DNA from: Marinobacter sp. S0848L | GTDB lineage: Bacteria; Pseudomonadota; Gammaproteobacteria; Pseudomonadales; Oleiphilaceae | Length of the DNA: 64,000 nucleotides | Direction: 5' to 3' | Assembly (NCBI RefSeq): GCF_023016065.1 | Contig: NZ_JALKAQ010000007.1 | Span: 1-64,000 of the forward strand | Part shown: one piece after another, positions 44,373 through 53,577 of the stretch | Position numbering within the stretch: the stretch's first letter is position 1 | Layout: each line of letters opens with the position of its first letter | Position numbers and translations under genes: made by a program | Notes under the pieces: model-generated | Told to the model about the DNA's origin: nothing | What the model saw: only the letters and a program-made list of their open reading frames with translations | Database searches by the model: none

Positions 44373-45799
44373 CCCAAACGCCCGTATTTGCGGTTGTCGG
44401 CCATCCGAATAAAGGCAAATCCAGCGTCGTCGCGACTTTGTCCCAGAACGATGCCATCGCCATCGCACTGGAACCTGGTACCACCCGGGCCAGCCAGCGT
44501 TACCCGCTGACGGTGGATGGCCGGCAGCTCTACACGCTGACCGACACCCCCGGCTTTCAGCGCCCGAGACGCGTATTGCAATGGCTGGAAGCCCACAGCT
44601 TATCGGCATCGGACCACCCCGATACCGTTCGAGCCTTCGTACTTCAGCACAAAGGCGACGAGCGCTACGTAGACGAATGCGAGCTACTAAGCCCCATCAT
44701 TGAAGGTGCCGGGATTATTTACGTGGTCGATGGTTCGGTGCCGTACAGCGCCGAGCACGAAGCGGAAATGACCATCCTGCGCTGGACCGGCCGCCCGAGC
44801 CTGGCTTTGATCAACAGCATTGGAGATGATGATTACAGCGATGTGTGGCAGGCGGCGCTTGGTCAGTTCTTTCAGGTTGTACGCAAATTCGACGCCGTTC
44901 GCGCCCCGTTTGAGCAACATCTCAGCCTTTTACGAACCTTCGGCCAACTGGAATCCGACTGGGAACAGCCTCTGGAGGAAGCCACACAGCTACTGGCCGA
45001 GCAACGCCGCCAACGCCAGCGTCTGGCCGCCAGCATCATCGCCCGGGCGCTGGAAGATTTAATGGGCTATCAGGAGAAACGCACGCTCACGCTCGATCAG
45101 GTGGCCAGCACCAGCGAAGCGACACTGGCCGACACGCTGCGCGACCGCTGGTATAAGCGTCAACGCCGGCGGGAGCAATCCCTGCGCATCGACATCGAGC
45201 ACCTGTATCAGCACCAACGCATTACCCGTCAGGAAGCCGAGCTGGAATGGGCCAACCAGCACGATTTGTTTTCTGAAGATACCCGCCAACATTGGGCGGT
45301 CAGCAAGAAGTATCTGGCAACCGCCGGGTTCGGGGCCGGGGCCATGGGCGGCGCCGGTGTCGATGCGCTCACCTTCGGCTCGTCACTTGGCACCGGGGCT
45401 CTCGTGGGTGGACTGATTGGCGCAGCAGGGAGTTATTTCTACGGCGATCGCTTGGTGCTGCCAGCGCTCAATATCGGCCCTTTACAGAACGGGCTGCAGT
45501 CCGCCACCTTCGGCCCGGTGCAGGACAGCCAGTTTGGCTATGTCATTCTCGGGCGAGCCGTTGATCACTGGTGGCACATCAGCCACCGCAACCACGCCGG
45601 GCGCGACTTGCTGGCGCTGGAGCCAGCCGATCAACATTGGCTGGAGCTGCTCGATAAAACCAGCCGACGGGAGATTCAACGCGCACTCGACCGATGCCGA
45701 AAACAACGTCCGCTCAGCCAGTCTCAGCGGCAAAATCTGGCGCAAGCGATTGGTCAGGCCATGGCCGCCTACGACAACTGGCGGTTGAATCGCGGCTGA
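44369..45799 (+). CDS. DUF3482 GTPase
   Basis: A 476-residue GTP-binding protein of the TrmE-Era-EngA-like class. G1 is GHPNKGKSSVVATL, a threonine in EPGTTRASQRYPL serves as G2, G3 is TDTPGFQ. The C-terminal half is DUF3482, with a Gly/Ala-rich stretch (GFGAGAMGGAGVDAL and GTGALVGGLIGAAGSYF) that looks like a membrane-inserting glycine zipper. It forms a translationally coupled pair with the DUF2868 membrane protein. By analogy the GTPase may be recruited to the membrane by its partner (inference). Confidence 0.9.
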   Translation: MTQTPVFAVVGHPNKGKSSVVATLSQNDAIAIALEPGTTRASQRYPLTVDGRQLYTLTDTPGFQRPRRVLQWLEAHSLSASDHPDTVRAFVLQHKGDERYVDECELLSPIIEGAGIIYVVDGSVPYSAEHEAEMTILRWTGRPSLALINSIGDDDYSDVWQAALGQFFQVVRKFDAVRAPFEQHLSLLRTFGQLESDWEQPLEEATQLLAEQRRQRQRLAASIIARALEDLMGYQEKRTLTLDQVASTSEATLADTLRDRWYKRQRRREQSLRIDIEHLYQHQRITRQEAELEWANQHDLFSEDTRQHWAVSKKYLATAGFGAGAMGGAGVDALTFGSSLGTGALVGGLIGAAGSYFYGDRLVLPALNIGPLQNGLQSATFGPVQDSQFGYVILGRAVDHWWHISHRNHAGRDLLALEPADQHWLELLDKTSRREIQRALDRCRKQRPLSQSQRQNLAQAIGQAMAAYDNWRLNRG

Positions 45800-45849
45800 C
45801 GGGCATGTTTATACTGTAAGGCTATTCCATCACCAAATGAGGAATGCGA

Positions 45850-46245
45850 ATGAAAATCGTACGAGTGCAAGACATCATCGGTACCGAGCGCGAAGTCAGC
45901 GCCCAGCAATGGACCAGCCGCCGCCTGCTGCTGAAAAAGGATGGTATGGGTTTCTCTTTCCACGAAACCATCATCCCGGCCGGCACCGAGCACACCTTCT
46001 GGTACAAGCACCACCTGGAAGCGGTTTACTGCGTAGCCGGTAACGGCCGCATCAAGGATCTTGCCACCGGTGAAGTGCACGAAATTACCGACGGCACCCT
46101 GTACGCCCTCGACAAGCACGACCGTCACACCCTGTACGGTGGCACCGAAGACATGCGCCTGATCTGCGCCTTCAACCCGCCTGTGACCGGCCAGGAAGTC
46201 CACGACGAAGACGGCGCCTACCTGCCCGACACCAGCGAAGACTGA
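45850..46245 (+). CDS. ectC: L-ectoine synthase (lone copy)
   Basis: A 131-residue cupin that closes N-gamma-acetyl-diaminobutyrate into ectoine, a salt protectant. From the ATG at 45850 the key residues fall at the family positions: iron ligands E57, Y85 and H93, and W21, R25, T40, Y52 and H55 of the active site. So it should be active. No ectA, ectB or ask gene is in this window; a lone ectC is unusual and may work on imported precursor or with genes elsewhere. An MFS gene follows after 10 bases. Confidence 0.93.
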   Translation: MKIVRVQDIIGTEREVSAQQWTSRRLLLKKDGMGFSFHETIIPAGTEHTFWYKHHLEAVYCVAGNGRIKDLATGEVHEITDGTLYALDKHDRHTLYGGTEDMRLICAFNPPVTGQEVHDEDGAYLPDTSED

Positions 46246-46255
46246 TTCGCACGCC

Positions 46256-47440
46256 GTGGCAAACAATATCGCCGCAAACACATCGCCATCGCCAGCCAAG
46301 CTGCTGCCGGTGGCGGTGTTGCTTTGGTTAGCCGGTGTTTACTTACGAATTCCTGTGCTGGTGGCACCGCCGCTGGCACCGTTCATCAGTGACGAACTGG
46401 GCCTGACGCAAGCGCTCACCGGTGCACTGACGACTTTACCTATTCTGATGCTCGCCATTGGCGCTATGCCCGGGTCGCTTGCCATTTCCCGTATCGGCCC
46501 GCGCAACACTCTGGCGTTAGCCATGTTGATCATGGTGATTGGTTCGGCTGGCCGAGGTTTAGTGCCCGATACCCTGACGCTGATGATCGCCAGCGCCGTC
46601 ATGGGGCTGGGTGTGGCCATGATGCAGCCGGCCTTACCGGCCCTGTTGCCGCGCTGGCTTGAGCCTCATCATCTGGCCATCGGCTCCGCTATTTATATGA
46701 ATGGCATGCTGATGGGCGAGTTTATCGGGGCCGGCATTACTCTGCCGGTACTGATGCCTTTGCTGGAGAACAGCTGGCGCGCCACCCTGCTGGCTTGGTC
46801 GTTACCGGCGCTGTTAATCGCGGCTGCGTTGTTTCTTCCCAAGCGGGATTTGGCTCGCCCTGTCCGGAAAACAGCCTGGCTTCCCGACTGGAAGAATCCG
46901 TTAACGCTTCGATTGGGCCTGTTGCTGGGGCTGTCGGGCTCGTCCTTTTTCGGACTGAACGCATACATGGGCAACCTGCTGGAACAGCAAGGCAACTTGG
47001 ATCTGCTCCCGGATGCCTTGTTCTGGTACAACTTCGCGCAGGTGTTCGCTTCTCTGCTCATGCTGAAAATGGCCCGGCGCTGGGTAGGGGTTCGCAGCTT
47101 GATTATCATCATGGGCGTTCTGAGCATCAGCGGCACCCTCGGCGCACTTCTGCTTTCCGGCTGGGCATCGATCATCAGCGCCACCTTCATGAGCTTTTTT
47201 GCGGGTATCTTGCTGATTCTTATGGTGGCTTTGCCACCGCTTCTGGTGTCGTCCGAAGAAACCGGGCGGCTCTCGGCGGGCACGTTTCTGGTCGGTTACA
47301 CACTGGCGTTCGCTGTGCCAATGCTGGGCGGGGTTCTGGCGGACTGGACGGGGGATATTCGTCACGCGATTGGGGTGATTATCGCCTACGGCGTTCTGGT
47401 GCTGCCCATTGCCTTCCGGTTAAAACTGAACCGCCACTGA
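46256..47440 (+). CDS. CynX/NimT family MFS transporter
   Basis: A 394-residue, 12-helix transporter with a GTG start. The opening LPVAVLLWLAGVYLRIPVLV and the segment APFISDELGLTQALTGALTTLPILMLAIGAMPGS are typical of the CynX/NimT group (cyanate and nitroimidazole transporters). It starts 10 bases after ectC, so the two are probably co-transcribed. Export or import of ectoine or its precursor is a possible but unproven role. Confidence 0.87.
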   Translation: MANNIAANTSPSPAKLLPVAVLLWLAGVYLRIPVLVAPPLAPFISDELGLTQALTGALTTLPILMLAIGAMPGSLAISRIGPRNTLALAMLIMVIGSAGRGLVPDTLTLMIASAVMGLGVAMMQPALPALLPRWLEPHHLAIGSAIYMNGMLMGEFIGAGITLPVLMPLLENSWRATLLAWSLPALLIAAALFLPKRDLARPVRKTAWLPDWKNPLTLRLGLLLGLSGSSFFGLNAYMGNLLEQQGNLDLLPDALFWYNFAQVFASLLMLKMARRWVGVRSLIIIMGVLSISGTLGALLLSGWASIISATFMSFFAGILLILMVALPPLLVSSEETGRLSAGTFLVGYTLAFAVPMLGGVLADWTGDIRHAIGVIIAYGVLVLPIAFRLKLNRH

Positions 47441-47506
47441 TTCCTGATGATACCGCCTGAGCCGAGGTCGCCGTGACAGCGAACCTCGGCCAGACAGCCA
47501 CATTGT

Positions 47507-48682
47507 TTAGATGTAGTAATCCTTCAACGGAGGGAATCCGTTGAACTCTACCGCACTGTAAGTGGTGGTATAGGCGCCTGTGGACAACCAATACATCCGG
47601 TCGCCGATCGCCAGATTTAATGGCAACGGATACTTGTGGTGCTCGTACATGATGTCGGCACTGTCGCAGGTTGGCCCGGCAATTACGCAGTCTTCACCCA
47701 CGCCTTCCTTTTCTGTCCAGATCGGAAACTTGATCGCTTCATCCAATGTTTCGATCAAACCCGAAAACTTACCTACATCGGTAAACACCCATCGGTGCAA
47801 CGCGGTACGTGATTTGCGAGAAATCAGCACCACTTCGCTCACCAACACACCGGCATTGGAAATCAGTGACCGGCCCGGCTCAATGATGATTTCCGGTAGG
47901 TCGGCACCGAAGTCTTCCTCAAGGAAACGGGCAATTTCCTGGGCATAAACACTCAGCTCGTTGGTACGGCTGATGTAATTGGCCGGAAAACCACCGCCCA
48001 TGTTGATCATTTTCAGCTCAATGCCATCTTCTTCTTTCAGGCGCTCAAAGATCACCTTCACTTTGCTCAACGCGGCATCCCAGGCACCGATTTCACGCTG
48101 CTGAGAGCCCACGTGGAACGACACACCATAAGGCACCAAGCCCAGATCACGGGCCAGAATCAAAAGGTCCATGGCCATGTCGGTCTGGCAGCCAAACTTG
48201 CGAGACAAAGGCCAGTCTGCCGTAAGCGTACCTTCGGTCAGAATGCGTACGTACACCTTCGAGCCGGGCGCGGCTTTCGCAATGTTGCGTAGGTCCGCCT
48301 CGGAATCCGTGGCAAACAAGCGCACACCTTTTTCGTAAAAGGTCCGCACGTCTTTGGCCTTTTTGATGGTGTTGCCGTAACTGATGCGGTCGCCGGTAAC
48401 ACCCAACGCCATCACTTTTTCCAGCTCGTACACCGATGCGATATCAAAATTGGCGCCTTTGTCCCTCAGCATAGTCAGGATCTGGGGGGCCGGGTTAGCC
48501 TTTACCGCGTAATAAACCTTCGCATAAGGGAATCCTTCCACCAACTCATCGTATTGACGATTAATGGTAGCGGTATCAATCACTACAAACGGCGTTTCCT
48601 TCGTTTCGGAGAATTCCTTGATACGCTTGAAGGTTTCGGCGTCGTAGTAATCAGCAATCTGTGCGTTGGCTGCGTCGATCAT
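47507..48682 (-). CDS. speC: Ornithine/lysine decarboxylase, alanine-racemase fold (type III)
   Basis: A 391-residue PLP enzyme that makes putrescine or cadaverine. VYYAVKANPAPQIL holds the PLP lysine, VSFHVGSQQREIGAWD and EPGRSLISNAGVLVSEV bind PLP, and GPTCDSADIMY carries the catalytic Cys across the dimer. Length and motifs match type III decarboxylases such as Pseudomonas SpeC. The ATG at 48682 is preferred; the longer frame from 48751 reads through a terminator hairpin. That hairpin in the leader suggests attenuation. Confidence 0.92.
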   Translation of the reverse strand: MIDAANAQIADYYDAETFKRIKEFSETKETPFVVIDTATINRQYDELVEGFPYAKVYYAVKANPAPQILTMLRDKGANFDIASVYELEKVMALGVTGDRISYGNTIKKAKDVRTFYEKGVRLFATDSEADLRNIAKAAPGSKVYVRILTEGTLTADWPLSRKFGCQTDMAMDLLILARDLGLVPYGVSFHVGSQQREIGAWDAALSKVKVIFERLKEEDGIELKMINMGGGFPANYISRTNELSVYAQEIARFLEEDFGADLPEIIIEPGRSLISNAGVLVSEVVLISRKSRTALHRWVFTDVGKFSGLIETLDEAIKFPIWTEKEGVGEDCVIAGPTCDSADIMYEHHKYPLPLNLAIGDRMYWLSTGAYTTTYSAVEFNGFPPLKDYYI

Positions 48683-48717
48683 CAGTGGTGCGTCCCTCCA
48701 TAGGGAAAGCAGGCATA

Positions 48718-48750
48718 AAAAAAGGCACCGCAGCTTTACTGCAGCACCCA
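48718..48750 (-). promoter_or_regulatory. Intrinsic terminator-like hairpin in the speC leader
   Basis: On the minus strand GGTGCTGCAG-TAAAG-CTGCGGTGCC (48725-48749, ten pairs including wobbles) followed by seven T residues, 36 bases before the speC ATG. The space between hairpin and ATG is too short for a normal promoter plus ribosome site, so RNA for speC should pass through it. It could also simply end hrpB transcription. The rest of the 227-base gap to hrpB holds a TATATATG word near 48795. Confidence 0.6.
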
Positions 48751-48909
48751 TACGATTTCGCGATCTTCAGGCTTTTCTTTAACCACCGCAAATGAGCATA
48801 TATACCCATAAACTCAGTGCGAAAAACCCCATGCGCAACACGGATTTCTAGTCTATGTATGAAGCGACCAACGCGTGTACTCCTGGACCCCGGTTTGAAG
48901 GCATGAGCG

Positions 48910-51384
48910 TTATTTGGCAGGGCGCTTTTTCGTGCCTTGTTGCGCTTGCGCGGTCAACGGATCTTCCGGCCAGGGATGCTTGGGGTATCGACCGCGAGTG
49001 TCTTTGCGCACCTCGGGGTAGGCGTTGCGCCAGAAACTGGCCAAATCTGCGGTGACCGCCAATGGCCTCTGGGCCGGTGACAGCATATGAATCACCACCG
49101 GCACGCGGCCCCCGGCAACTTTGGGGGTTTCCGTCCAGCCAAACAACGCCTGCAGCTTGGCCGCCAACACCGGGCCGTTGTCGGCGCTGTAATCGAGGGT
49201 AACGTTCTGGCCGGTGGGAATGGTCACCGCGCGGGGTGCCAGTTCTTCCAAGCGCTGCTGTTGCGGGTAATCCAACAGCGTATTCAAAGCCTGAACCAGA
49301 TTCAGACCAGCCAAGTCGGACCAGCGCTTCATGCCCGACAAATAAGGTGCCAGCCAGACTTCCAAAGACTCCAACAAGGCTTGGTCGCTGACTTCCGGCC
49401 ATTCGCCGGGATACTCGCCGGCCAGCAGTCGCACACGGGCGCACCATTGCCGCGCAGCCGGTGTCCAAGGCAGACTATCCAAGCCTTTACGACGCACCGC
49501 GTCCAACAAGCCTTGCTGGAGCAACTCAGGCCCTACCTGCACCAGTGCGTTCTCTGCCAGTACCAGTGCCCCCAGTTTTCGCACTTGTCGGGCAACGACG
49601 GTACCCCGTTTATCGTCCCAGAGGGCTTCCTCACGATTTTCGATATGACCGGCGTGGTCCTGCTCGAGATCGACGAGATCCACCGGTGCCGCCAGATAAA
49701 TCGTCGCTTCCCGGGCTTTGCCGTCCAGATCCGCCGCAACCAGCCATTCCTGCCGGGCCAAGGCGTCATCTTCCCTTAATACCGCGCCTTTTCCGTTACT
49801 CAACTGGTAACGAGGCGTACTGCCTGATCTACGGCGGGCAATGCGATCCGGGTAGGCCTGCGCCAACACCCGGCCAACGTCGGTTTCGGAGGGTAAGCCG
49901 GTTGTTTTTTCTCCCCGGCACAGCCGTTTCGCGGCTTGTTTGATGGCGTTTAACCGCGCCACGTCTAATCCGCGATGACCACGCTCACCACGCAACACCC
50001 TAATGCGCTCATGCAGATCAGCGCCGGAACCGGGGCCAAGTAAATCCCGCTCTTCCAGCAGGGCAGCCAATTCCGCCGCCAGTTGCCCCAACCCCAGAGC
50101 ACGTCCGCGGATCACCATGTGCGCCAAACGCGGATGCATACCGAGTTCCCGCGCAGCCTTGCCATGATCGGTGATGGCACCTTCGGCATCCAACAAATCC
50201 AGCCACTGCAGCAACGTGACCGCCTGCTGCCAGTGGGGAAGAGGTGGGGCGTCGATCCACGCCACCTGATCCGGCGAACGGGCGCCCCATTGGGCCAGTT
50301 CCAGCACCAGAGGGGCCAGGTCGGCTTCCTGAATCTCCGGCGGGGTAAAATCTGCCAGCCCGAACTGTTCCGATTCACTCCACAACCGGTAGCACACACC
50401 CGGCTCGATACGTCCGGCCCGGCCTTTTCGCTGTTCCGCCGACGCTTTGGAAACTCGACCGGTCACCAAGCGCGTCATGCCACTGTTCGGATTGAAAACC
50501 GCCCGGCGCTGCTGGCCGGCATCAACCACCACCCGCACACCTTCGATGGTCAGACTGGTCTCGGCAATGGCGGTGGCCAGCACAACCTTGCGCGAGCCCT
50601 CGGGGGCGGGCGATATGGCTTTGTCCTGTTCCTCGGATTTCAAATTGCCGTAGAGCGGGGCGAGCAGGACATTTTCGGGTAATTGCCCCTGTAGTTGCTG
50701 TGCAGCCCGCCGAATTTCCCCGGCTCCCGGCAGAAACACCAGCACCGAACCGGTCTGCTCGGCCAAGGCTTCCTGCACCACTGCCACCACCTGATCCACC
50801 ACCCGGCCATTCCGGGGCACCGGGCGGTACATCACCTCCACCGGAAAGGCCCGGCCTTCGCTGCTGATCACCGGTACATCGCCCAGCACTTTGGCAATCG
50901 GTGCGGTATCCAGCGTTGCCGACATCACCAGTATCCGAAGATCCTCCCGCAACGCCTGCTGGGTTTCCCGTACCAAGGCCAATCCCAAATCGGCCTGCAA
51001 AGAGCGCTCGTGGAATTCATCGAACAGCACAGCGGCGTAGTCTTCCAGCATGGGGTCGCTCTGAATCAGGCGTGTCAGGATGCCTTCGGTGACCACTTCA
51101 ATCTTGGTGTTCCCAGAAACCTTGGTATCCAGCCGGGTCCGGTAGCCGACCGTTTGCCCCGGGGCCTCTCCCAACTGTTTCGCCATAAACCGCGCCGCCG
51201 ATCTGACCGCCAGCCGTCGGGGTTCCAGCATCAGGATTTTCCGGTCATCCCGCCATTCGGCTTCCAGCAACGCCAAGGGCACTCGGGTAGTTTTACCGGC
51301 TCCCGGGGGGGCTTGTAGCAGGGCTGTGGTGCTTTGGTTCAGGGATTGGGTTAGCTTTGGGAGTATGGCTTCTATTGGGGGCAT
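48910..51384 (-). CDS. hrpB: ATP-dependent RNA helicase HrpB
   Basis: An 824-residue DExH-box helicase. Walker A is QAPPGAGKTTRVPLALL, motif II DEFHERSLQADLGLAL, motif III SATLD, then ATAIAETSLTIEGVRVVVDAG and motif VI KGRAGRIEPGVCYRLW, followed by HA2, the HrpB C-terminal domain and a basic tail ending KRPAK. It is the full length of the family. Its cellular role is poorly defined. IR4 lies in its upstream region, between it and the MFS gene that precedes it on the same strand. Confidence 0.96.
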   Translation of the reverse strand: MPPIEAILPKLTQSLNQSTTALLQAPPGAGKTTRVPLALLEAEWRDDRKILMLEPRRLAVRSAARFMAKQLGEAPGQTVGYRTRLDTKVSGNTKIEVVTEGILTRLIQSDPMLEDYAAVLFDEFHERSLQADLGLALVRETQQALREDLRILVMSATLDTAPIAKVLGDVPVISSEGRAFPVEVMYRPVPRNGRVVDQVVAVVQEALAEQTGSVLVFLPGAGEIRRAAQQLQGQLPENVLLAPLYGNLKSEEQDKAISPAPEGSRKVVLATAIAETSLTIEGVRVVVDAGQQRRAVFNPNSGMTRLVTGRVSKASAEQRKGRAGRIEPGVCYRLWSESEQFGLADFTPPEIQEADLAPLVLELAQWGARSPDQVAWIDAPPLPHWQQAVTLLQWLDLLDAEGAITDHGKAARELGMHPRLAHMVIRGRALGLGQLAAELAALLEERDLLGPGSGADLHERIRVLRGERGHRGLDVARLNAIKQAAKRLCRGEKTTGLPSETDVGRVLAQAYPDRIARRRSGSTPRYQLSNGKGAVLREDDALARQEWLVAADLDGKAREATIYLAAPVDLVDLEQDHAGHIENREEALWDDKRGTVVARQVRKLGALVLAENALVQVGPELLQQGLLDAVRRKGLDSLPWTPAARQWCARVRLLAGEYPGEWPEVSDQALLESLEVWLAPYLSGMKRWSDLAGLNLVQALNTLLDYPQQQRLEELAPRAVTIPTGQNVTLDYSADNGPVLAAKLQALFGWTETPKVAGGRVPVVIHMLSPAQRPLAVTADLASFWRNAYPEVRKDTRGRYPKHPWPEDPLTAQAQQGTKKRPAK

Positions 51385-51425
51385 GGGCTGTTGTTGGGTT
51401 TAGCCTGTTAGTTTGGGGGTGGCGC

Positions 51426-51508
51426 GGGAGGGGTTTTGAATTTTGGGCCGAAAAAGAACTCGCTTCGCTCAGACACCTTTGTTCGACCCAAAATTCAAAA
51501 CCCCTCCC
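51426..51508. repeat. Long inverted repeat IR4
   Basis: Arms 51426-51447 and 51487-51508 are perfect 22-base reverse complements beginning GGGAGGGG. The 39-base centre begins CCGAAAAAGAACTCGCTTCG and its ends can extend the stem (CGAA/TTCG). It lies 73 bases after the stop of the YbfB-like MFS gene and 41 bases before the hrpB start. It lacks a clear T-run, so it is not a plain terminator. Confidence 0.85.
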
Positions 51509-51581
51509 ACACCCTGCAGAATAATGAGATATGTAAAAACACTACCATGATTGAACGACGGTTTAGTTGGCCAAACCAGAC

Positions 51582-52784
51582 TCAAGACCGAGAATGCCAA
51601 ACCTCCGGGCGAGGCACAAAGAACGCAAACACCAAACCAAAGGCCAGCGCCGCCACACCGATACCGAATGCCGACAACAGAGTGCCGCCAGCATCCAGCC
51701 ACTGCTTGGTTAGCCAAGGGCCGACCATTTGAGTAAAGCCATACAGTGCTACCATCGCCGCCGACAGCCTTGGGCCTTGGTGCGGGTGCAAAGAACGGCC
51801 GGTTCTTTGAGTGAGTAGAACGGTACCGACAAACGTGCTGCCCACCAGCACCGCGCACAACGACAGACCAACAGCGCCCGGCCAGACAACGGCCGCCAGA
51901 ACACCCGCCAACTGAATGATGAAATTCAATCTTAACGCTCGGAGATCACCCATAACGGCACCGAGTTTGTTCCAAAGCCACGGCGAGGGAATGGTCACGA
52001 TCGCCACCAGCATCCAGGTGCCATCTTGCAGGAAATGGTCAGCCGGCAATTCAAGGTTCGCCAGCAACGGCAAAAAAGTCATAGGCAGGATGTATCCCAA
52101 TCCCGCGCCAGCGTAACTCAGGAACAGCGGCACACTGGCGCGATCCAGCAACGGCGTGGTGGTGATCGTTTTACCGGAGTCATCTTGTTCACGAACAGGC
52201 ACATCGAGCTTTCGCAGCTGCATCACGCCCCACCAGCCCAGCGGGATAGATACCAGCAGGGCAGGCCACCAGCGCTGGGCGCCCTCAAGAAAGTCGGCGG
52301 GACCGGTCACCAAACCGCTGGATACCAAAAGTCCTGTTCCTACACCGATGTACACCAGCCCGCTCAATGAAGCGCGGTTTCGCAAAACCAGCCATTCCAG
52401 AATCAGAGCCGGTGCCTGTACGAAGATCACGCCGTTTGCCACACCGTTGAGCCAACGGATTACCGACATCACCGTAAGATTGTCGGTTTGGGTCATGATC
52501 AGTGTCGTGATGACATGCACCAGCATGAATAACGGTAACAGGAAGCGGATCTGTTCGATCCGGTGCCAGCGGATCGCCAGCATGGCCCCCATCAGATAGC
52601 CCAGGTAATTCCAGGTGGCGATCGCGGCACCTTGGGAGGCATTTATCTGAGCGTCCGCCACCAGATAAGGTATTAATGGCGTATAGATGAACCGGCCCAA
52701 GGTGTGCACCACCAACAACACCAGCCCACCGGCCAGCAGAACGGTGAATAGCTGTTTTGGAGAAGCGGTTGGTGATGAGGTCAT
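51582..52784 (-). CDS. YbfB/YjiJ family MFS transporter
   Basis: A 400-residue membrane protein with about 12 helices. GRFIYTPLIPYLV near the first helix and NYLGYLMGAMLAI in the second are hallmarks of the YbfB/YjiJ family. Substrate unknown for the family. The reading frame is intact and ends just before IR4. It stands alone, upstream of hrpB on the same strand. Confidence 0.9.
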   Translation of the reverse strand: MTSSPTASPKQLFTVLLAGGLVLLVVHTLGRFIYTPLIPYLVADAQINASQGAAIATWNYLGYLMGAMLAIRWHRIEQIRFLLPLFMLVHVITTLIMTQTDNLTVMSVIRWLNGVANGVIFVQAPALILEWLVLRNRASLSGLVYIGVGTGLLVSSGLVTGPADFLEGAQRWWPALLVSIPLGWWGVMQLRKLDVPVREQDDSGKTITTTPLLDRASVPLFLSYAGAGLGYILPMTFLPLLANLELPADHFLQDGTWMLVAIVTIPSPWLWNKLGAVMGDLRALRLNFIIQLAGVLAAVVWPGAVGLSLCAVLVGSTFVGTVLLTQRTGRSLHPHQGPRLSAAMVALYGFTQMVGPWLTKQWLDAGGTLLSAFGIGVAALAFGLVFAFFVPRPEVWHSRS

Positions 52785-52875
52785 GGTTACTGCCCGGCGA
52801 TGCGTGATTAAAGCTTTTGCCGAGCAGTGTATGGCAGACAGTGGGTTTTGTCAGTCAGACCTTGGCCACAGGGGC

Positions 52876-53541
52876 TCAGGCACCCACGGCTCTGGGGTGA
52901 TTTTCCTTGGCCCAGCGGTAGATTCGTTCAAACGCTTCCGCCAGTTCTTTAGGGTTGTGCGGTGGTTGAATCAGAGCCTGCAGTTTGCCATCCGGGTTCA
53001 GCAGCGCGAAGTGTCCGCTGTGGTCCACCAATAGCTGGCCGTCGACTTCCCGGTGCACGAACACCGCACTCAGGCTTTTCGCCAGCGCTCTGAGCGTGTC
53101 CAGCTCACCGGTCAGACCATGGAAATGCTCACCAAAGAAGCCGGTATAGGCTTTCAGGGTGTCCGGGGTGTCGTGTTCCGGGTCTGCGGTCACCAGCAAA
53201 TAATCCGGCTGAGGCAGTTCCGCCGGCAGCAGCTTGTCGGTTTGGCGCAGGTTGGCCATGGCCGCGGGGCAGATATCGGGACAGTTGGTGTAGCCCACAA
53301 ACACAAAGCTCCAGCGGCCTTTCAAGTCGTCCCGCGTTACGGTGTCCCCTTGCTCATTGGTCAGAGTGAATTCCGTCAACTCGCGCGGCTGGTCATACAC
53401 ATAGGTGTTGTATTCGCTCAGGTCTGGTGCTGGTGCCGGCTCGCTGTTCGCCAGAAACACCTGCCGCCCTACGGTTAAGCCGAAAACAAGAGCAACGATC
53501 AGAAACAACGCGATCAGCGTAATACGTAGCGAACGCCCCAT
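52876..53541 (-). CDS. SCO1/SenC copper chaperone
   Basis: A 221-residue protein with an N-terminal membrane anchor (ITLIALFLIVALVFGLTV) and a thioredoxin-like periplasmic domain. Copper ligands are the cysteines of NCPDICPAAM and the His in VDHSGHFALLNPDG. It delivers copper to the CuA site of cytochrome oxidase subunit II. It is the last gene of the oxidase assembly cluster, 36 bases after ctaB. GGGAGG lies 5 bases before the ATG. Confidence 0.93.
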   Translation of the reverse strand: MGRSLRITLIALFLIVALVFGLTVGRQVFLANSEPAPAPDLSEYNTYVYDQPRELTEFTLTNEQGDTVTRDDLKGRWSFVFVGYTNCPDICPAAMANLRQTDKLLPAELPQPDYLLVTADPEHDTPDTLKAYTGFFGEHFHGLTGELDTLRALAKSLSAVFVHREVDGQLLVDHSGHFALLNPDGKLQALIQPPHNPKELAEAFERIYRWAKENHPRAVGA

Positions 53542-53577
53542 AGGGCCTCCCTGTCAGATGAGTATCATGCCCACTAT

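Noticed and set aside
44369-45799. DUF3482 protein as tRNA-modification GTPase TrmE
   Set aside because: It shares only the G domain; the N-terminal folate domain and C-terminal Cys motif of TrmE are missing.
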